NCBI GenBank assembly: GCA_015680685.1
Contig: MNCI01004869.1
Coordinates: 69,920-133,919 of the forward strand
Source of the DNA: Gnetum montanum
Lineage: Eukaryota > Streptophyta > Gnetopsida > Gnetales > Gnetaceae
DNA: 64,000 nucleotides
Direction: 5' to 3'
In this document: one piece after another, positions 47,109-59,629 of the stretch
Layout: every line of letters begins with the position of its first letter
Numbering within the stretch: position 1 is the first letter of the stretch
Notes under the pieces: generated by a model
What the model saw: the letters and a program-made list of their open reading frames with translations, nothing else
What the model was told of the DNA's origin: nothing
Database searches by the model: none
Program-made: the position numbers and the translations under genes

Positions 47109-48003
47109 TGATGAATCACAAAGTGTTCACACATAATTCAGTTGAATTTCATGGACTTTATAGTTTTCAATGCATTAGTCTTCTAGGTAGTGAACCTTGC
47201 CCTAAGATTGCTCATTTTCTTCTCGATTATACTTGACAGGTACAAAGGTATGGTTAAGTGAAATTAAGGCATATGATTTTTATCATTTTATATTTTATGT
47301 TCCTTGGTTCTTTGAAGTGAGAGATAAAGTAATTTAATGACTAATATAAATTAACTAACTAACTAATCTCTAACTAGTCCTAACATAAGCATCTAGCCAC
47401 ACTTTTTGTACATGTCCTGAACCCATGTATCCACTACTAGGGTTATCAAGTGCTACCCTACTAGACGTACCAAGCAATAACACTGCTAGGATTACCAAGC
47501 GAATACATGTTACATTCAAAGCAATCATACTTATGTAATTAATCTATTTAGCTTATCTTGCTTAATTACCTCATTAGCTTAATTACTGAAAAACATTGAA
47601 TAAATAATTGAAAACATTAAATGCATGAATAAATATCTAATCTATCTAGGATGCTGTAAGGTTTATCAAGCTCATCTTTATTGCTACACACATTTTTGTG
47701 CTCTGGTATAACAGTGGTAGAATAAAGATCCATACACTTAATGACTCCTACTACATGTACTCAAGAGAAATATTCTAACTTCCAAATGTAAAAATTGCAA
47801 GAGGTCTCCAGGATAGACCTCTGCATCAATGGGGTTTAATCAATGCAATAGACTACATCGATTGGTCCTAGTCGACGAGGCCAAGTTGACACAACAAACT
47901 ATGTCGATAGGGCCTAGTTGATAGGGCCCAGTCAATGCAATAGACTACATTAACAAGGCCTAGTTGATAGGGCCCAGTCAACGTAACAAACTTTATCTCA
48001 TCA
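47109..48003 (-). mobile_element. 5' LTR of T4
   Basis: 895 bp; on the plus strand it starts TGATGAATC and ends TCTCATCA. It aligns with the T2 LTRs, for example through the block with CTAGTCCTAACATAAGCAT at 47370. U3, at the right, carries the most regular phased palindrome array in the window. Confidence 0.88.
47825..47982. repeat. RTCGAY array, 14-14-18 bp phase
   Basis: Hexamers of the form RTYRAY start at 47825, 47839, 47857, 47871, 47885, 47903, 47917, 47931, 47949, 47963 and 47977. After the first pair they form triplets spaced 14, 14, then 18, a 46-bp higher-order period. Forms seen include ATCGAT, GTCGAC, GTCGAT, GTTGAC, GTTGAT, GTCAAT and ATTAAC, most being one C/T or G/A change from a TCGA core. 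Confidence 0.92.
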
Positions 48004-48529
48004 ATTTGTGATCAAGAATGGGAGTTAATCTATGAGTCATGGTCAAGTTGTAGTGAAGGCCATGATACTAGCACAAATAATGATACTCGTCAATGCACAT
48101 TTTCACTAGACCATGACCCATGGTAAGGTTGTGGTCTAAAACATAACCTTACCATGAGTCATGGTGAACTTACATTTATAAAAAATGTTCCCAGCATGTG
48201 CCATTAACTTACCAACATATTCTTAATAAGAAAACACTAAGTAATTAGTAATTTTTAAAAATAAATCCAAAAAGCACATAAAACATATTTTATAAAGAGA
48301 TTCTAAGAGTTACCAAAAATAAAAATAAACAAGAATATTTATTAAAATAATTTAAATTAATAAAAGGAAAATCATAAATAAAATATGTTGAAGAGGCTTG
48401 TAAGATCAAATCCTTAACAAGCATAGATAATTGAAATAAAATTCACATTGGAAGGAAAATCATAAACTAAAGCAAGATAGATAAGCATAAAGAAAGTGTT
48501 AAGAACATGAGGTGTTACATTATATAAGG

Positions 48530-49045
48530 TTAATTTTACCTTTTTGATGTCGTTCCTTTAGTTCTCTTTCACTTAGATGTCCCAACCTTCTATGTCAAAG
48601 ATCAATGTTTGACTCCAAATTAGCAATAACTAGAATGCTCAACTTGTGCTGCTATGTCTATACTTCTAGCTAATACAACATCACCACCTTTACACTAGTG
48701 GCTAGAGATGAAAACCATTGTAAGATTTGACATATACCTTTTTCAAATATAATAGCTACACATGCAATATCTAGCTCACTTATAGATAATAGATTCGTTC
48801 TAAGTTTGTGTTCATGATGAACATGAGATATAGTACTAGTGGTTCCATCCGTAGCCTGAATTTTCACTTTACCATATCCTACAACATCATAAAGACTATC
48901 ATTACTTACCTTGACCAAACCAAGATTACATACAAAGTGTTAATAAAACCATTCAAGGTGTGTAGTGTAATGAAAGGAAGCACTAGAATTAATGTAGCAA
49001 GAAACTCTCTGAATATCATCAACTAAAAACACTATACAAATCTCC
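48530..49045 (-). pseudogene. Ty1/copia protease and pre-integrase fragment
   Basis: Minus strand: a protease-like stretch (ASFHYTTHLEWF, in broken frame), then VKVSNDSLYDVVGYGKVKIQ, LRTNLLSISELD, and HRRLGHLSERELKERHQK, the pre-integrase His-His module. Typical of copia polyproteins. In the first block copy about 0.77 kb, including this part, is missing between AAATCCAAAAA and CACTATA, leaving only the outer edge. Confidence 0.85.
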
Positions 49046-49281
49046 CTCTTGATGGAGAAGGATTACATTTTTAGAATTTTAATTATATAAATATTAAAAT
49101 TATAATATATAAAGTAAAAAAGGCCTTTGTATTTTTCCTAGAAAAGCTTCCAACTTAATTTCATGGCATGGATAAAGGCTAATTGAGCAACCACTTGCCA
49201 AAGATTCTTCAAATTTTCTATTTGTTTAAAATTAACAAATAAAAAAAGAACCATCACAAGTGCAATTAGGCAAAAAATTAC

Positions 49282-49336
49282 NNNNNNNNNNNNNNNNNNN
49301 NNNNNNNNNNNNNNNNNNNNNNNNNNNNNNNNNNNN
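49282..49336. other. Assembly gap, 55 N
   Basis: A run of 55 N. The flanks align with about 5241 and 5557 of the first block copy, so the true missing sequence is probably near 315 bp, not 55. Confidence 0.95.
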
Positions 49337-51863
49337 AAGCATAAACATAAACAAGCATTGAAAACATGATGGGAAGTGAATTTGAATTAAATGTTAATAG
49401 TAAATGTGATTAGTAAATCAGAACCACTTGACACAATAAAAATCATAATCATAATCATCTTAAATAATACAAGTAAATTGTAGTATCCCTTGATACTAAC
49501 AACATGAAAGTTTTGAAAACACAAATGGATTCAAAATTATAGTTAACATGAATACATGGATGTGTAGGGATGGAAAAAAAAAATCATAAATCAAACATGC
49601 TCAAAATCCTAACAACAATAATTATAAGGATAAGGTAGTATTTTCATGAAACAAAAAAATTTCAATATACATAAATGATTTAGGTTGTTGTGCATTTGCA
49701 TGTTTTTTCATGTATTTGTAAAGGCATGATAATTGACAAAACAAAAAACTTCTAGGGGTCATTGGATTTCAACATTTAATCGTAAAATATACATAAGACC
49801 TATGAGTAAGCTTGAATAGTAGTAAAACAAAGGATACAAAAGCATAACAAAATATCCTAACAAGAAGATTGCATTTACTTATGTTGGAAACTAATAATGT
49901 ATGTAATAAAGATTAAATATACATAATTGAATGTGCATAAAGAATAAAATATGCATAGTTAAATACTTGTAAAGGCATGATAACTAACAAAACTAACAAT
50001 TTTTTGGAGTCATGGAATGCCCTACATTTGTACATGTGACCTTAGTAATCTATTAAATATTTAGACATTAATTTGTTTAAACGATTATATATATTTGTAG
50101 ATATGCCTAATACTTCATAGTAATATGAAGACCTTTGCTTGGGTGACATAAGCAAGGTTACTATTTGTTTTTAATTTTTAATTTTTAATTTATGAAATAT
50201 ATATTTTTTATCAATGAATGAGCATTGCAAATTCTAGTATTATGTTAAGAATAATACTAGAAAATTAATGTGATGTGGATCCATAGTTTATTTTAATGTT
50301 TAGTTATAATTTCTTAATTATTAAATATTTATTTAATTAAAATACATCAAAATTCAAAGTTGTTGGGTCATACTTAAATTTAGTGGACCAACTCATTTTT
50401 ACACCTAAAGTATAGATCTACAATTATTTTTTCAATTCGAGCTTTATCTTGTGACATTATAACCTTAAATGATTAAAAAAGTACCTAGTGGGGCTATATT
50501 TTCCTTGATTCAATTGAAATATTAATTTCTAACATGATAGTTATGGCACATGTTTGTGCTCATTATGGTTTGCTCAACATGTGTAAAATATTGAATGGAC
50601 AAAAAATTTAGCATCAATGAATTTTACTAGATGAATTATAGAAAATGTCAAAAATACATAAAAGGCCAAAAATAAATTAGAAACCCTCATAGCATATAAA
50701 CTAAAAAGGAACTTAAAATAAGACAAAAAGGTAGGTGTGTGGGAGAAGTCAATGTGGGATGGTGATGTATGCTCTATGACATCTATTTTGTTTATATGCA
50801 AATTAACCACTTCATATTTAGTGTAGGAACACTTCTTTCAATCTTCTTATGTTTGTCTGGCAAGTTGTTTTTGTACATTTCGCACTTGAAGGAGACCTGG
50901 ACAAGTGTGTCCTATTTTTGTGTGTCTTCTTATGTTGATTTTTTATGATGAATATTTTTGGATGTTTTGGCATGTTTGGAGGTGTTTTTGGATTATTGTG
51001 ATGAGTTTAGATGGTTCTAGGACCTACAGGGACTTGTTTGGAGGCATCTGGAGGTTCTAGACATCAAAAAGAGAATTTTTATTTTTGGAACCTACAAGAT
51101 AGGCATCTAACTAGAAAGATAGATGCCTCACCTTAGATGTCTAATTATGAGTATATATGTTTATGGACCAAAGTAGACATCTACCAAAAATAGTAGACGT
51201 CTCATCCAAAATTAGGACTTTCACAATAGACATCTAAGCAAAACTACAGATGTCTAAAATTGTAAGGGAAAAAGCTCTAACATGGCATTTTGATCAAAAA
51301 AACATATAAAAGACTCTAGATCCTTGTGGGAAACATGTAGAAAGATAAATAGAAAGCTTCCTAGGATTTTGTATCTCTATAGGTATGTATGTATCCATCC
51401 ATGAGAAAGGAGGAGAGCTTGCATGCAAGAGGAGAATGCATCTATGCATGAAAGTGAGAAAAAACACTCTTAAGAGTGAGAGTTGAATAAGAGAGATTGA
51501 GTGAGCATATTGGATGAGTGCAATTGGTTATTGAAACTCCAAGATTAGCTTGTGGTGTGTTGGTCTATGTGTTCTATTCTCTTATATCTCACTTGTGAGT
51601 TCAAATCTTAGTCCCATGTTGTGAAAGAGATTTCTATTAGTTGTATCTTACATTAAGAAAAACCATTGTGTAGTTGTAGAGCCTCATGCTCTACAATATC
51701 AATTAAGTATGAAAAGTTTTGGATGGTTATGGATTTGTTAATTTTGTTGTAATCTTCTAATAAATTAATTAAAGATAGTTGTAGCAAATATTTTTTTCTT
51801 TGCATAATATCTGGATTAAGTGCATTGAAGGTGATTTAATTGTGGAGTGAACCTACTCTAGCA
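49337..51863 (+). other. AT-rich DNA and LTR end of the second G copy
   Basis: Matches 5557-8426. It holds two units of the ~250-bp repeat (about 49717 and 49969). The LTR of G ends at 51863 in CTAGCA, the better preserved of the two ends. A TATA-like region lies near 51380. No gene seen. Confidence 0.6.
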
Positions 51864-51867
51864 TTAT

Positions 51868-51879
51868 TAGTATTAGAGC
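51868..51879 (+). other. Primer binding site, second G copy
   Basis: TAGTATTAGAGC, two transitions from TGGTATCAGAGC (initiator methionine tRNA type). Confidence 0.82.
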
Positions 51880-51924
51880 TTAGTTTTATTGTTGCTTGGA
51901 TTTGTGGTTGAGAATTTAATCATT

Positions 51925-53110
51925 TTCAGCTAGCACCTAAGAAGAAACGAGTGCAAGCTCTAAATCAATACATGAAGAGCATGGAGTGCACCTTCTAGAT
52001 GATGGTTGCTCAATTAGATGAAATCAATGCAAAGGTGGATAGAAATGTCAATCCTAATCATATTCCAACAGATAGAGATGAAGAGCATGTACATTCAAAT
52101 GAATACATTTCATAGCCAAATGGAGATGGCGTAGATGAAGAGGATGAACAATCTAGCTATGGGATTGTAGGAAACCATTAGTCAAGGATTCCAATGGGAG
52201 GGAATCCTATTCTTCATATGAGAACTCCAAGGGCTCCGACAATGTTCAATACTTCTTCAAGTAAGCTTAACAATGAAGATGAAGGCTTTCTGAAGCATTT
52301 AAAAATGCTTCAAGACTTAAATACATAGAGTTGAAAACTTTCAATGATGTAGATGACACTGATTCTTTTTCAAGTTGGCTAAAGGCACTTGAGAAACATT
52401 TTCATTCAAAAGAGGTACCAAATAACTTGAGGGTACCTACTGCTGAATCTAGATTAGAAGGTATGGCTTCTACTTGGTGGGAAAAAGTGTCCAAGGGTTA
52501 TTAAATAAAAAATGGTCAACCTATCAAAGATTGGAATATGATGAATTATAGGTTAAAAATAAAACTTGAATGGCCTTGACAGAGACAAGAAACGATTATG
52601 AAGTTGAAATTCCTAAGACAATATGACAAGCATGTCAAAGAATTTTACATCATATTTTGTAATCTATTCCATCAAGGTAAGTTAAACTAGGATGAGTATG
52701 AACAAGCTTAAATCTCTTTAGGAGGTCTCAAAATGATGTACCAACAAGAGTTTTTAGTTTATGAGCCATAAAATCTTAATGAGGATTATGATTTAGTAGT
52801 CAAAGCTGAGAAGAAATTAAGTGGATTTGGAAAAAGGAGCAAACAAACTTCTAAAGGGAAGGAGAAGAGATCTAGATCTTAGAAGAGATCCAAGTCCAAA
52901 TCTGAAGACAAGGAGGGCAACCAAGATTATAAGACTAAAAGAGTTTATGAGAATGACAAAGCCAAGAAGGACCAAGGCAAGGGATGCAAGGGTCAAGGTA
53001 GCAACTCATCCAAACTACACTGCTTCAAATGTGAAGAATGGAAACACAAGTAATGGGAATGTTCACTTCACAAGGTAGCTAAGGATAAATATTTGCAAAC
53101 CATGGATGTG
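51925..53110 (+). pseudogene. G gag, second copy, decayed
   Basis: Same layout as 8493-9740. Capsid part near 52380-52500 with LRVPTAESRLEGMASTWW, Lys/Arg-rich linker at 52820-52980, zinc knuckle CFKCEEWKHK at 53023 with an in-frame TAA two codons on but the final Cys kept. Several stops. Confidence 0.82.
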
Positions 53111-53159
53111 GAGAAGACATCAAGCTAAACTCTTCATAGAGGTAATTCCAATGCTCCAA

Positions 53160-53525
53160 AAATTAAGGATGTTTTTGAACTAAATTCTTGTGCATTCTAG
53201 GGAATGTAAATTGAGAAGATCATCATGATAGGAAATTTTTATTTTAGATTGGGGCTACTTTTTTTCTTATTGGGGAATGGATTCATGTTTTGATTAATGG
53301 GGGAACCCAAGAAAATGTTATTTCTTCTAGGAGAGTTGCTAGATTGGGTTCCATAACTAATCCTCATCTAAGACCTTATAAGGTGCATTGTTTGTCTAAA
53401 GATTTTTTCCAAGAAAGGAAGGAAAAATATAGTTTGAAATTTAAAATTGGAAGTTTTCATGATGTTTTGAAATGTGATGTGCTTCCAATAGATTATGTTG
53501 ATGTAATTATTGGTAGACCTTAGAA
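53160..53525 (+). pseudogene. G protease, second copy, decayed
   Basis: VLINGGTQENVISSRRVARL (active-site Asp lost to Asn), RPYKVHCLSKDFFQ, FKIGSFHDVLKCDVLPIDYV, ending in VIIGRP, which is the canonical end that the first copy has lost. Confidence 0.8.
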
Positions 53526-53899
53526 TTTTTACAATGATGCTCAATTTGATGGATCAAGAAATATGTGAAGTGTTGCTAGACCTAATAGCCATGATTTTAT
53601 TTCTATGATAGTTGAACAAGTGAGGTAGTAAAGCTTACTTAATGCTTCCTTAATCCTTCTAGGAGAAAGGGAATAATTTAGGGAACCTTATGAAACCATT
53701 TTTTGTTTTATTGTTATGACAATAGTTATTACTAACCATGATGATTTGTAGGTTGAACTTCCTATAGGTGTGCTAGGCTTGAAGGAGAAATTTTCCAAGG
53801 TATTCATGGGAAAATTGAATTGACTACTACCAATGAGGAATGTATAGCATCAGATTGAATTCATTATTGATGCTACCATTCCAAACAAGAGTGCTTACT

Positions 53900-55110
53900 A
53901 GATGACACCAAATTAGAGGTTGAATTGCAAAGGTAAGTGGAGGGGCTACTTGTAAATGGCTTCAAGAGGAAATCAATTTTACCTACTGTAGTTCCAGTAA
54001 TGCTAGTGCCAAAGAAGGATCATGATGAATGGAGGATGAGCATTGATTCTAGGGTAGTGAATGGAATAATAGTGAGGTATATGCTTCCTATTCCAAGGAT
54101 GAATGATATACTTGATGTCCTTACCAATGTAGAGATTTTTAGCAAAATTAATTTACAGAGTGATTACCATCAAATCAAAATCAAGCTTGGTGATGAGTGC
54201 AAGAAAAATTTCAAAATACTAGATGAATTGTTTGAGTGATTGGTGATGCCATTTGGGCTCACAAATGCACTTGCTACTTTCATGAGGTTGATACATGATG
54301 CATTAAATAACTTGATTGGTAAGTGTTGTATTGTATTTTTTGATGATATTTTGGTGTATAGATCTAATGAGGATGAGAATTTGGATCACCTGAAAATGGT
54401 GTGACTTAAGTTGAAGAAGGCAAAATTGGTGATCAACATGAAGAAAAGTCATTTTTTCAAGAGGAAAATGACATATTTAAACTATGTGGTTTCTAAAAAT
54501 CAGATCTAGATGGAAGCTACCAAGGTGAAGACTATTAGGGATTGACCAACTCCTAAGAATGTTAGGAAGGTAAGATCATTCCTTGGTTTAGTAGGTCTTT
54601 ATAGATGGTTCATAAAAACTTTTAGTGGTATTTCATGGCCTATTTTTGTTTTGTTGAAGAAAAATAAAGAATTTAGGTGAGATAATGGAACCCAACAGAG
54701 CTTTAACTTATTGAAAGCAAAGATTACTAGTGGATTAGTGCATGCAATCTGAAATTTTCTTAAGCTTTTTAGATGGAGGTGGATGCAAGTGGACTTGCCA
54801 TTGGTGGGGTACTATCACAAGAAGGTGGACTTGTTGCTTTCTGTTCTCAAAAGTTAAATGGGTCAAGGAAAAAATATAGGATATATAAGAAGGATTTGTA
54901 CACTATTCTTCAAGAAATCAAGCATTAGAGACATTACTTGTTGCTCAAGGAGTTTACTTTGATGATGGCCCACAAAGCACTTCAATTTCTAAACTCACAA
55001 AAGAAGTTGGATGCAAAGCACATGAAGTGGGTTGCATAGTTATAGGAGTTTAATTTTATGTTAAAGGACAAAAGTGGAAAATTCAATGTAGTGGCTAATG
55101 CATTATCCAG
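53900..55110 (+). pseudogene. G reverse transcriptase and RNase H, second copy
   Basis: RT: VPVMLVPKKDHDEWRMSID, LPIPRMNDILDVL, FSKINLQSDYHQIKI, an intact catalytic FFDDILVY near 54338, and VRSFLGLVGLYRWF. RNase H: MEVDASGLAIGGVLSQEGG, CSQKLNGSRKKY, and an open end (55058-55243) with NVVANALSRVHVVNFSV. Complements the first copy, whose catalytic box is damaged. Confidence 0.9.
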
Positions 55111-55764
55111 GGTGCATGTTGTAAATTTTAGTGTACCTCATGTGGAAGGTATGGTTGATTTTGCTTCTTTTTATGAGCATGATGTTGATTTTTGGCAAGT
55201 TTGGATGAGCTTAAAAGAGCCATTGATGAATAGGATAGACTAATGGAGGGACTATCCTATTCAAGATGAATTTTTATTTAAGAATGGAAAGGTATGTGTT
55301 TCTAATTGTAATTTTAGGAAAATAAATTTTTTTTTATCATAGTGGCATAGTAGGTCACATGGGTAGGGATAAAACATTGAAACTTATGGGTAGATACTAT
55401 TTTTGGCCTAGTATGGCCATAGAAGTTTCAAAATTTATGGAGTTCTTGAAATTTTAAAGGTTCAAAGGAAGAAAAGGTATGGATGGACACTATATGTCAT
55501 TACCAATTTCCAAAGGTCCATGGAAAATTTTGTCAATGGACTTTGTGAGTGGTATTCAAAAGATCAAGAGTGGGAATGATGCAATTTTTGTTATTGTGGA
55601 TAAATTTCCAAGATGGCACATTTTATTCCATGAAAGAAGGTAAGTGATTCCTATCAAGATACAAATTTATTTTTCCAACATGTTGTGAAGTTGCATGATA
55701 TTCCTTTGAATATTGCTAATGATAAAGACTCCAAGTTCACAAGTCATTTTTGAAGCTCCCTTTG
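55111..55764 (+). pseudogene. G integrase N-terminal part, second copy
   Basis: Zinc module badly decayed (55330-55460); core with SMDFVSGI and the second Asp in [12 protein letters not shown] (55725). Stops at 55764 at the T1 LTR; the last five bases are CTTTG. Confidence 0.85.
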
Positions 55765-56638
55765 TGATGAGAAATGGAGGTATTGCAACACTCTACCATA
55801 GAAGTTATGAGTGCTAGTTCACGATCCAATTGTAATCCATTGATGGACAATGTAATTATGCTATTAATTCATGTTTAGTTCCAAATCACTATCTTTCCAT
55901 TTCAAGTTAGTGAATTTTGAGTGTTTGGTTTAATTCTTAGTGAGGCATATGATTAGTTGATGTTATTAAGATCTAATTATTCATAGTTACAAGCATAATG
56001 AAAGTTGAGAATAACAATCTAAATCTAAGTAATGATGATAATGTAAATCTACTCTAGCCTATAGCAATGAGCATCTAGTCCTAGTCTATCATATCTACCT
56101 TATGCTCATGTAACCATTACTGGGTTATCAAGTATTATGCTACTAGGTGAACCAAGTAATAACACCACTAGGATTACCAAAAAATTACACTTATGTGCTC
56201 AAAACTATTCATACTCATTCCACTTTACTAATAAATAAGTAAAGTAAAGTACTTTGAAAATGTAAAGAGTTAACTAAGTAGACATGGAAATTAAGCTAAG
56301 TAAAACTAAGTGGATGCTACAATGATGAAAAGAAATCTTGATCTTTATTTTTGGACATGAACTATGCCCAAGTACACTTCACTCAAATAAATATTAGGTA
56401 CAACTACAATACACCACACTATGGGAATTCACTCTATTACTAAAAATATGAAAACAAATGACAAGAGTTTCCCTAAGACTAGAATGAAATGTTGTTGATT
56501 GTGCATCCAAGTGCTAGTATTTATAGGGGTACACACATCCCAAGACATCACATCAATGATGATGTAGGATGGATGATGACATCATAGATATGATAGCATA
56601 GTTATGATATCACATGGTTGCAAATATTGACTTTATCA
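55765..56638 (-). mobile_element. T1' 3' LTR (second copy)
   Basis: 874 bp, plus-strand TGATGAG to TTTATCA, better preserved at its left terminus than 12339-13246. Followed by TACCCCCAC, the minus-strand polypurine tract GTGGGGGTA. 14-bp-phased GACATC, GATAGC, GATATC at 56578, 56592, 56606. Confidence 0.9.
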
Positions 56639-56839
56639 TACCCCCACGACTAATTGAAAATTCATCCTTGAGTTAAAACAAAATGAAGATAGAGTTCCTT
56701 AAAAAATTAGTAGGTAGACATAACCTAACATAACTGACTATTTACATGACTTTTGTGAATGCTGCATTAGTCTAGTTGCAAAATGACACAATAACATGAC
56801 AAAATAAAATAAAAGAAAACTTGGATTAGCTCGATGTAG

Positions 56840-59629
56840 CCTTATGTGCCCAATGATGGAGGCTCTTTCATTGACTTCTTTCCTTTATCATCAAGCTTTT
56901 GGAATTGATAATAGTTTAGGTGCACCTAATGTTTCTTCTTCTCTATCCTTGGGTCATGTACCATCTATACTTGTTGAGCAATGTTTGATAGAGCTAGTAC
57001 ATCCCATGGGCATGGCAGCTAAAAAAACATTTTGTTGTCCTTTACATACCAAGTTTCAAATTACCATCTATCCTCCTCAATAGCTTTGGCTACCTTTTTG
57101 AGCTCTTGATAGTTAGACATTCTTCATGCTAAATTTTCTACTACATCCTTTTTCCCTTGGTAGTTGGCTTTGACAATCTTGAGCTTATAGTTTATGACAT
57201 GTAGTCTCTATAAAGCATCTTTTTGATCAAGAAACTCCTTCTCATACAATGGATACACAACTGCTACTTATTGTTCAAGCTTGCTTCTTAGCCTTCCTGT
57301 TGTTAACATGGCTAGATTAGCATATCGATGATTTGCTAATGCCATGTATTCTATCAAATACTCTATCTGTAGGTCCTTATTCTTTACTTTAGCTTAGTGG
57401 ACATGACCAAGGCTCTCCAAGATGGGTTACTAGTCTAGATTTTGAGTAGAGAGTAAAGTGATTTTGGCCTTCACCATCTCTATTCTTTCTCATTGATTTA
57501 TTTATACATGCCCACCTAATATCTGAGTGTTCCTTGAGCCTTTCATGTTTCTTGGCCTCATTTTTCCATGTCCCTATTTCAATTATAGATTTTTGTCAAA
57601 TTGCATGGACTTCTTCTATTGATAGGTTCCTATTTTCTTAGGCAAATTTATTAATGTCCTAGTAGACTAAGAGGAGTTTTTCTTGCAATTGAGGGATGCT
57701 TTTCTTGAGAATTTTCTTTTGCATTTCTATGTCAGTCAACCTTATATTATCAGTAGTGAACTTCTTGTTTTCTTCTTCTAATTTTATGAGGACTTTGACA
57801 TGTGCATAGGTTTGTGTTTTTGAAAGTAAGGCATTTCACATTGCCTTTTCCTTCTCAATCTCAACATTGATGTTGTGGGTAATCAGTTGCCTCACCTAAT
57901 CTATTTTGAACTATTCAAGTTAGTTATGAGCTATGAACTATGTAGGGTCCCTTCTTTTAGCTCTTAGGGTTTCTAATTCTTCTTGTAACTATTGCACCTT
58001 GTTCTCTACATGTTTTTCCCTTGTTTTAGCCATAACTTACTTTCCTTTAATGGAAATGAGATTAAACTTCACTAAAGTGATATCACTAGGATATCAAATA
58101 GATTCTACATAACCTAACCTATCTACAATGGTCTATCTAACACATCTTCATGCTCTACAGGAGTCATTGATGTACTAGCAAGCATTTGAACATTTGGTTC
58201 TCCAAAATATGGATTGATACCACAACATGAACATTGAAGTATTCTTTTATATGGTTAGTGATGACCTTGATAACTCTTGCTACATCTTGGTGCTGCATAA
58301 CCACTACTGAGGCACCTTCACTAGTCTCTAACATCACTTGGAATGATGCAACATTTCCAAAAATATGTTGTACCCAATAATCCTCTCCTATTATTTACAA
58401 TGACACTTGTTCACTTGTAGGATCTATAGAAATTATGGGCCTAACTATGCTCTCTATAACCTTATAGAGGTTGGCACCCTCCCTTGTTTCCCAACTTATT
58501 GTATCTACAATTTGATGCATATGGCTCATCAACAACTTATAGTCTTGTGGCGATAGTGGTGAATATTGTTGTTGTTCTCTAGCTGGTGGGTTGCTACTAG
58601 GTCCTATTTACTATTACTAACTGATAGCTAGAATGTTAGTAGCAAGAGCTAAACATGTAGCTCCCTTAATACATGCTAGCTTTTCAAGTTGATATTTCTT
58701 AGGAGGCACTACCTTTAACATATTTTCATAGGAAGCATTTTAGGCTTTCCTCAAGACATCATTGGTGTAGCCCAAGATTCCTACTTGTTTACACAACTTC
58801 CTTATTAGGTAGGGGAATGGCAATGTTGGTTTCCTCACCTTCTTCTCGACAAACTACCTTTGAATTTCAAGGAAGAGAAAATGGACAATGTTGGCATCGA
58901 GTTATTCCATTAAGATTACACTTACTTAAGCCACATAGGTTGAAATTTGATTGAACCTTTTGGTTGGGAATAGGTGATATGTTCCAATCTTAAATTAAAT
59001 CTTTTCTTCAACAGTTATCTCACTATAATCTTTGTCTTCATTACCGTAGGCTCTTTGCAGCCACAATTTCTTAGCATATGCATCAGACCTTGTGGAAATT
59101 TGTTCCACATTGGCCCCTTTATTTAGGATATTTAGGGCTTTAGCAATTGCCTCTACTGAATAAGATACTGAAACCCCTTCTATTCTCATTGTAGCATTAG
59201 CTTGCTTATTCTACCAAAACTAAAAGTTTCACCTAAATACCATTCACCATTGTTAGACAATGTAGGCCATAAGGAAGATGCTTGAAGTTGCATCCTCAAA
59301 ACCTTTGGAGAAAATTCCATGAATGATCCAAAGCTCAATTCCATAATGACCATGGAAATAATAGACTTTTCTTGGATGGCTTGTAGACATTCATTGGATA
59401 ATCTGAGATGTTGCCCCTATTCTAGTGCTAGTGGTCCCTCTACTTCTACTTGTGTAGAGTATTTAGTAGTAGGAGTTTGTTGGTGGATGCTAAAGAATTG
59501 AGCCTCTTGTTGTACATGTTCTACTTGGGGAGTTTGTTCTTCCATTTGGCCTCTCCTATGGCATCTTGGTCTTCTACCACCTTGTTGGGAAGGTCCTTCT
59601 ACTACTAGTCTTTTTAGGATCATCTGCAA
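56840..59629 (-). pseudogene. T1' ORF2 (second copy), decayed
   Basis: Minus strand, about 930 codons if unbroken. The first 70 codons (59629-59420) are open: MILKRLVVEGPSQQGG, then an Arg/Gln/Glu-rich low-complexity part. Next comes NGEWYLGETFSF and VSVSYSVEAIAKALNILNKG (59225-59080), with KKLWLQRAYGNEDKDYSEIT. The end contains PWDV near 57015, as in T2. The ATG at 59629 is the best supported ORF2 start in the window because T1 has an ATG at the aligned place. Function unknown. Confidence 0.75.

Larger units (their letters stand above)
40525..48003 (-). mobile_element. T4: antisense Athila-like element, 3' end missing
   Basis: Read on the minus strand from 48003: 5' LTR, primer site, gag, protease, RT, RNase H, integrase. 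It stops after the integrase; ORF2, polypurine tract and 3' LTR are not found. The left edge lies between 40525 (end of A2) and about 40740. It separates A2 from the second block copy, so it inserted at the start of that copy. Confidence 0.85.
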
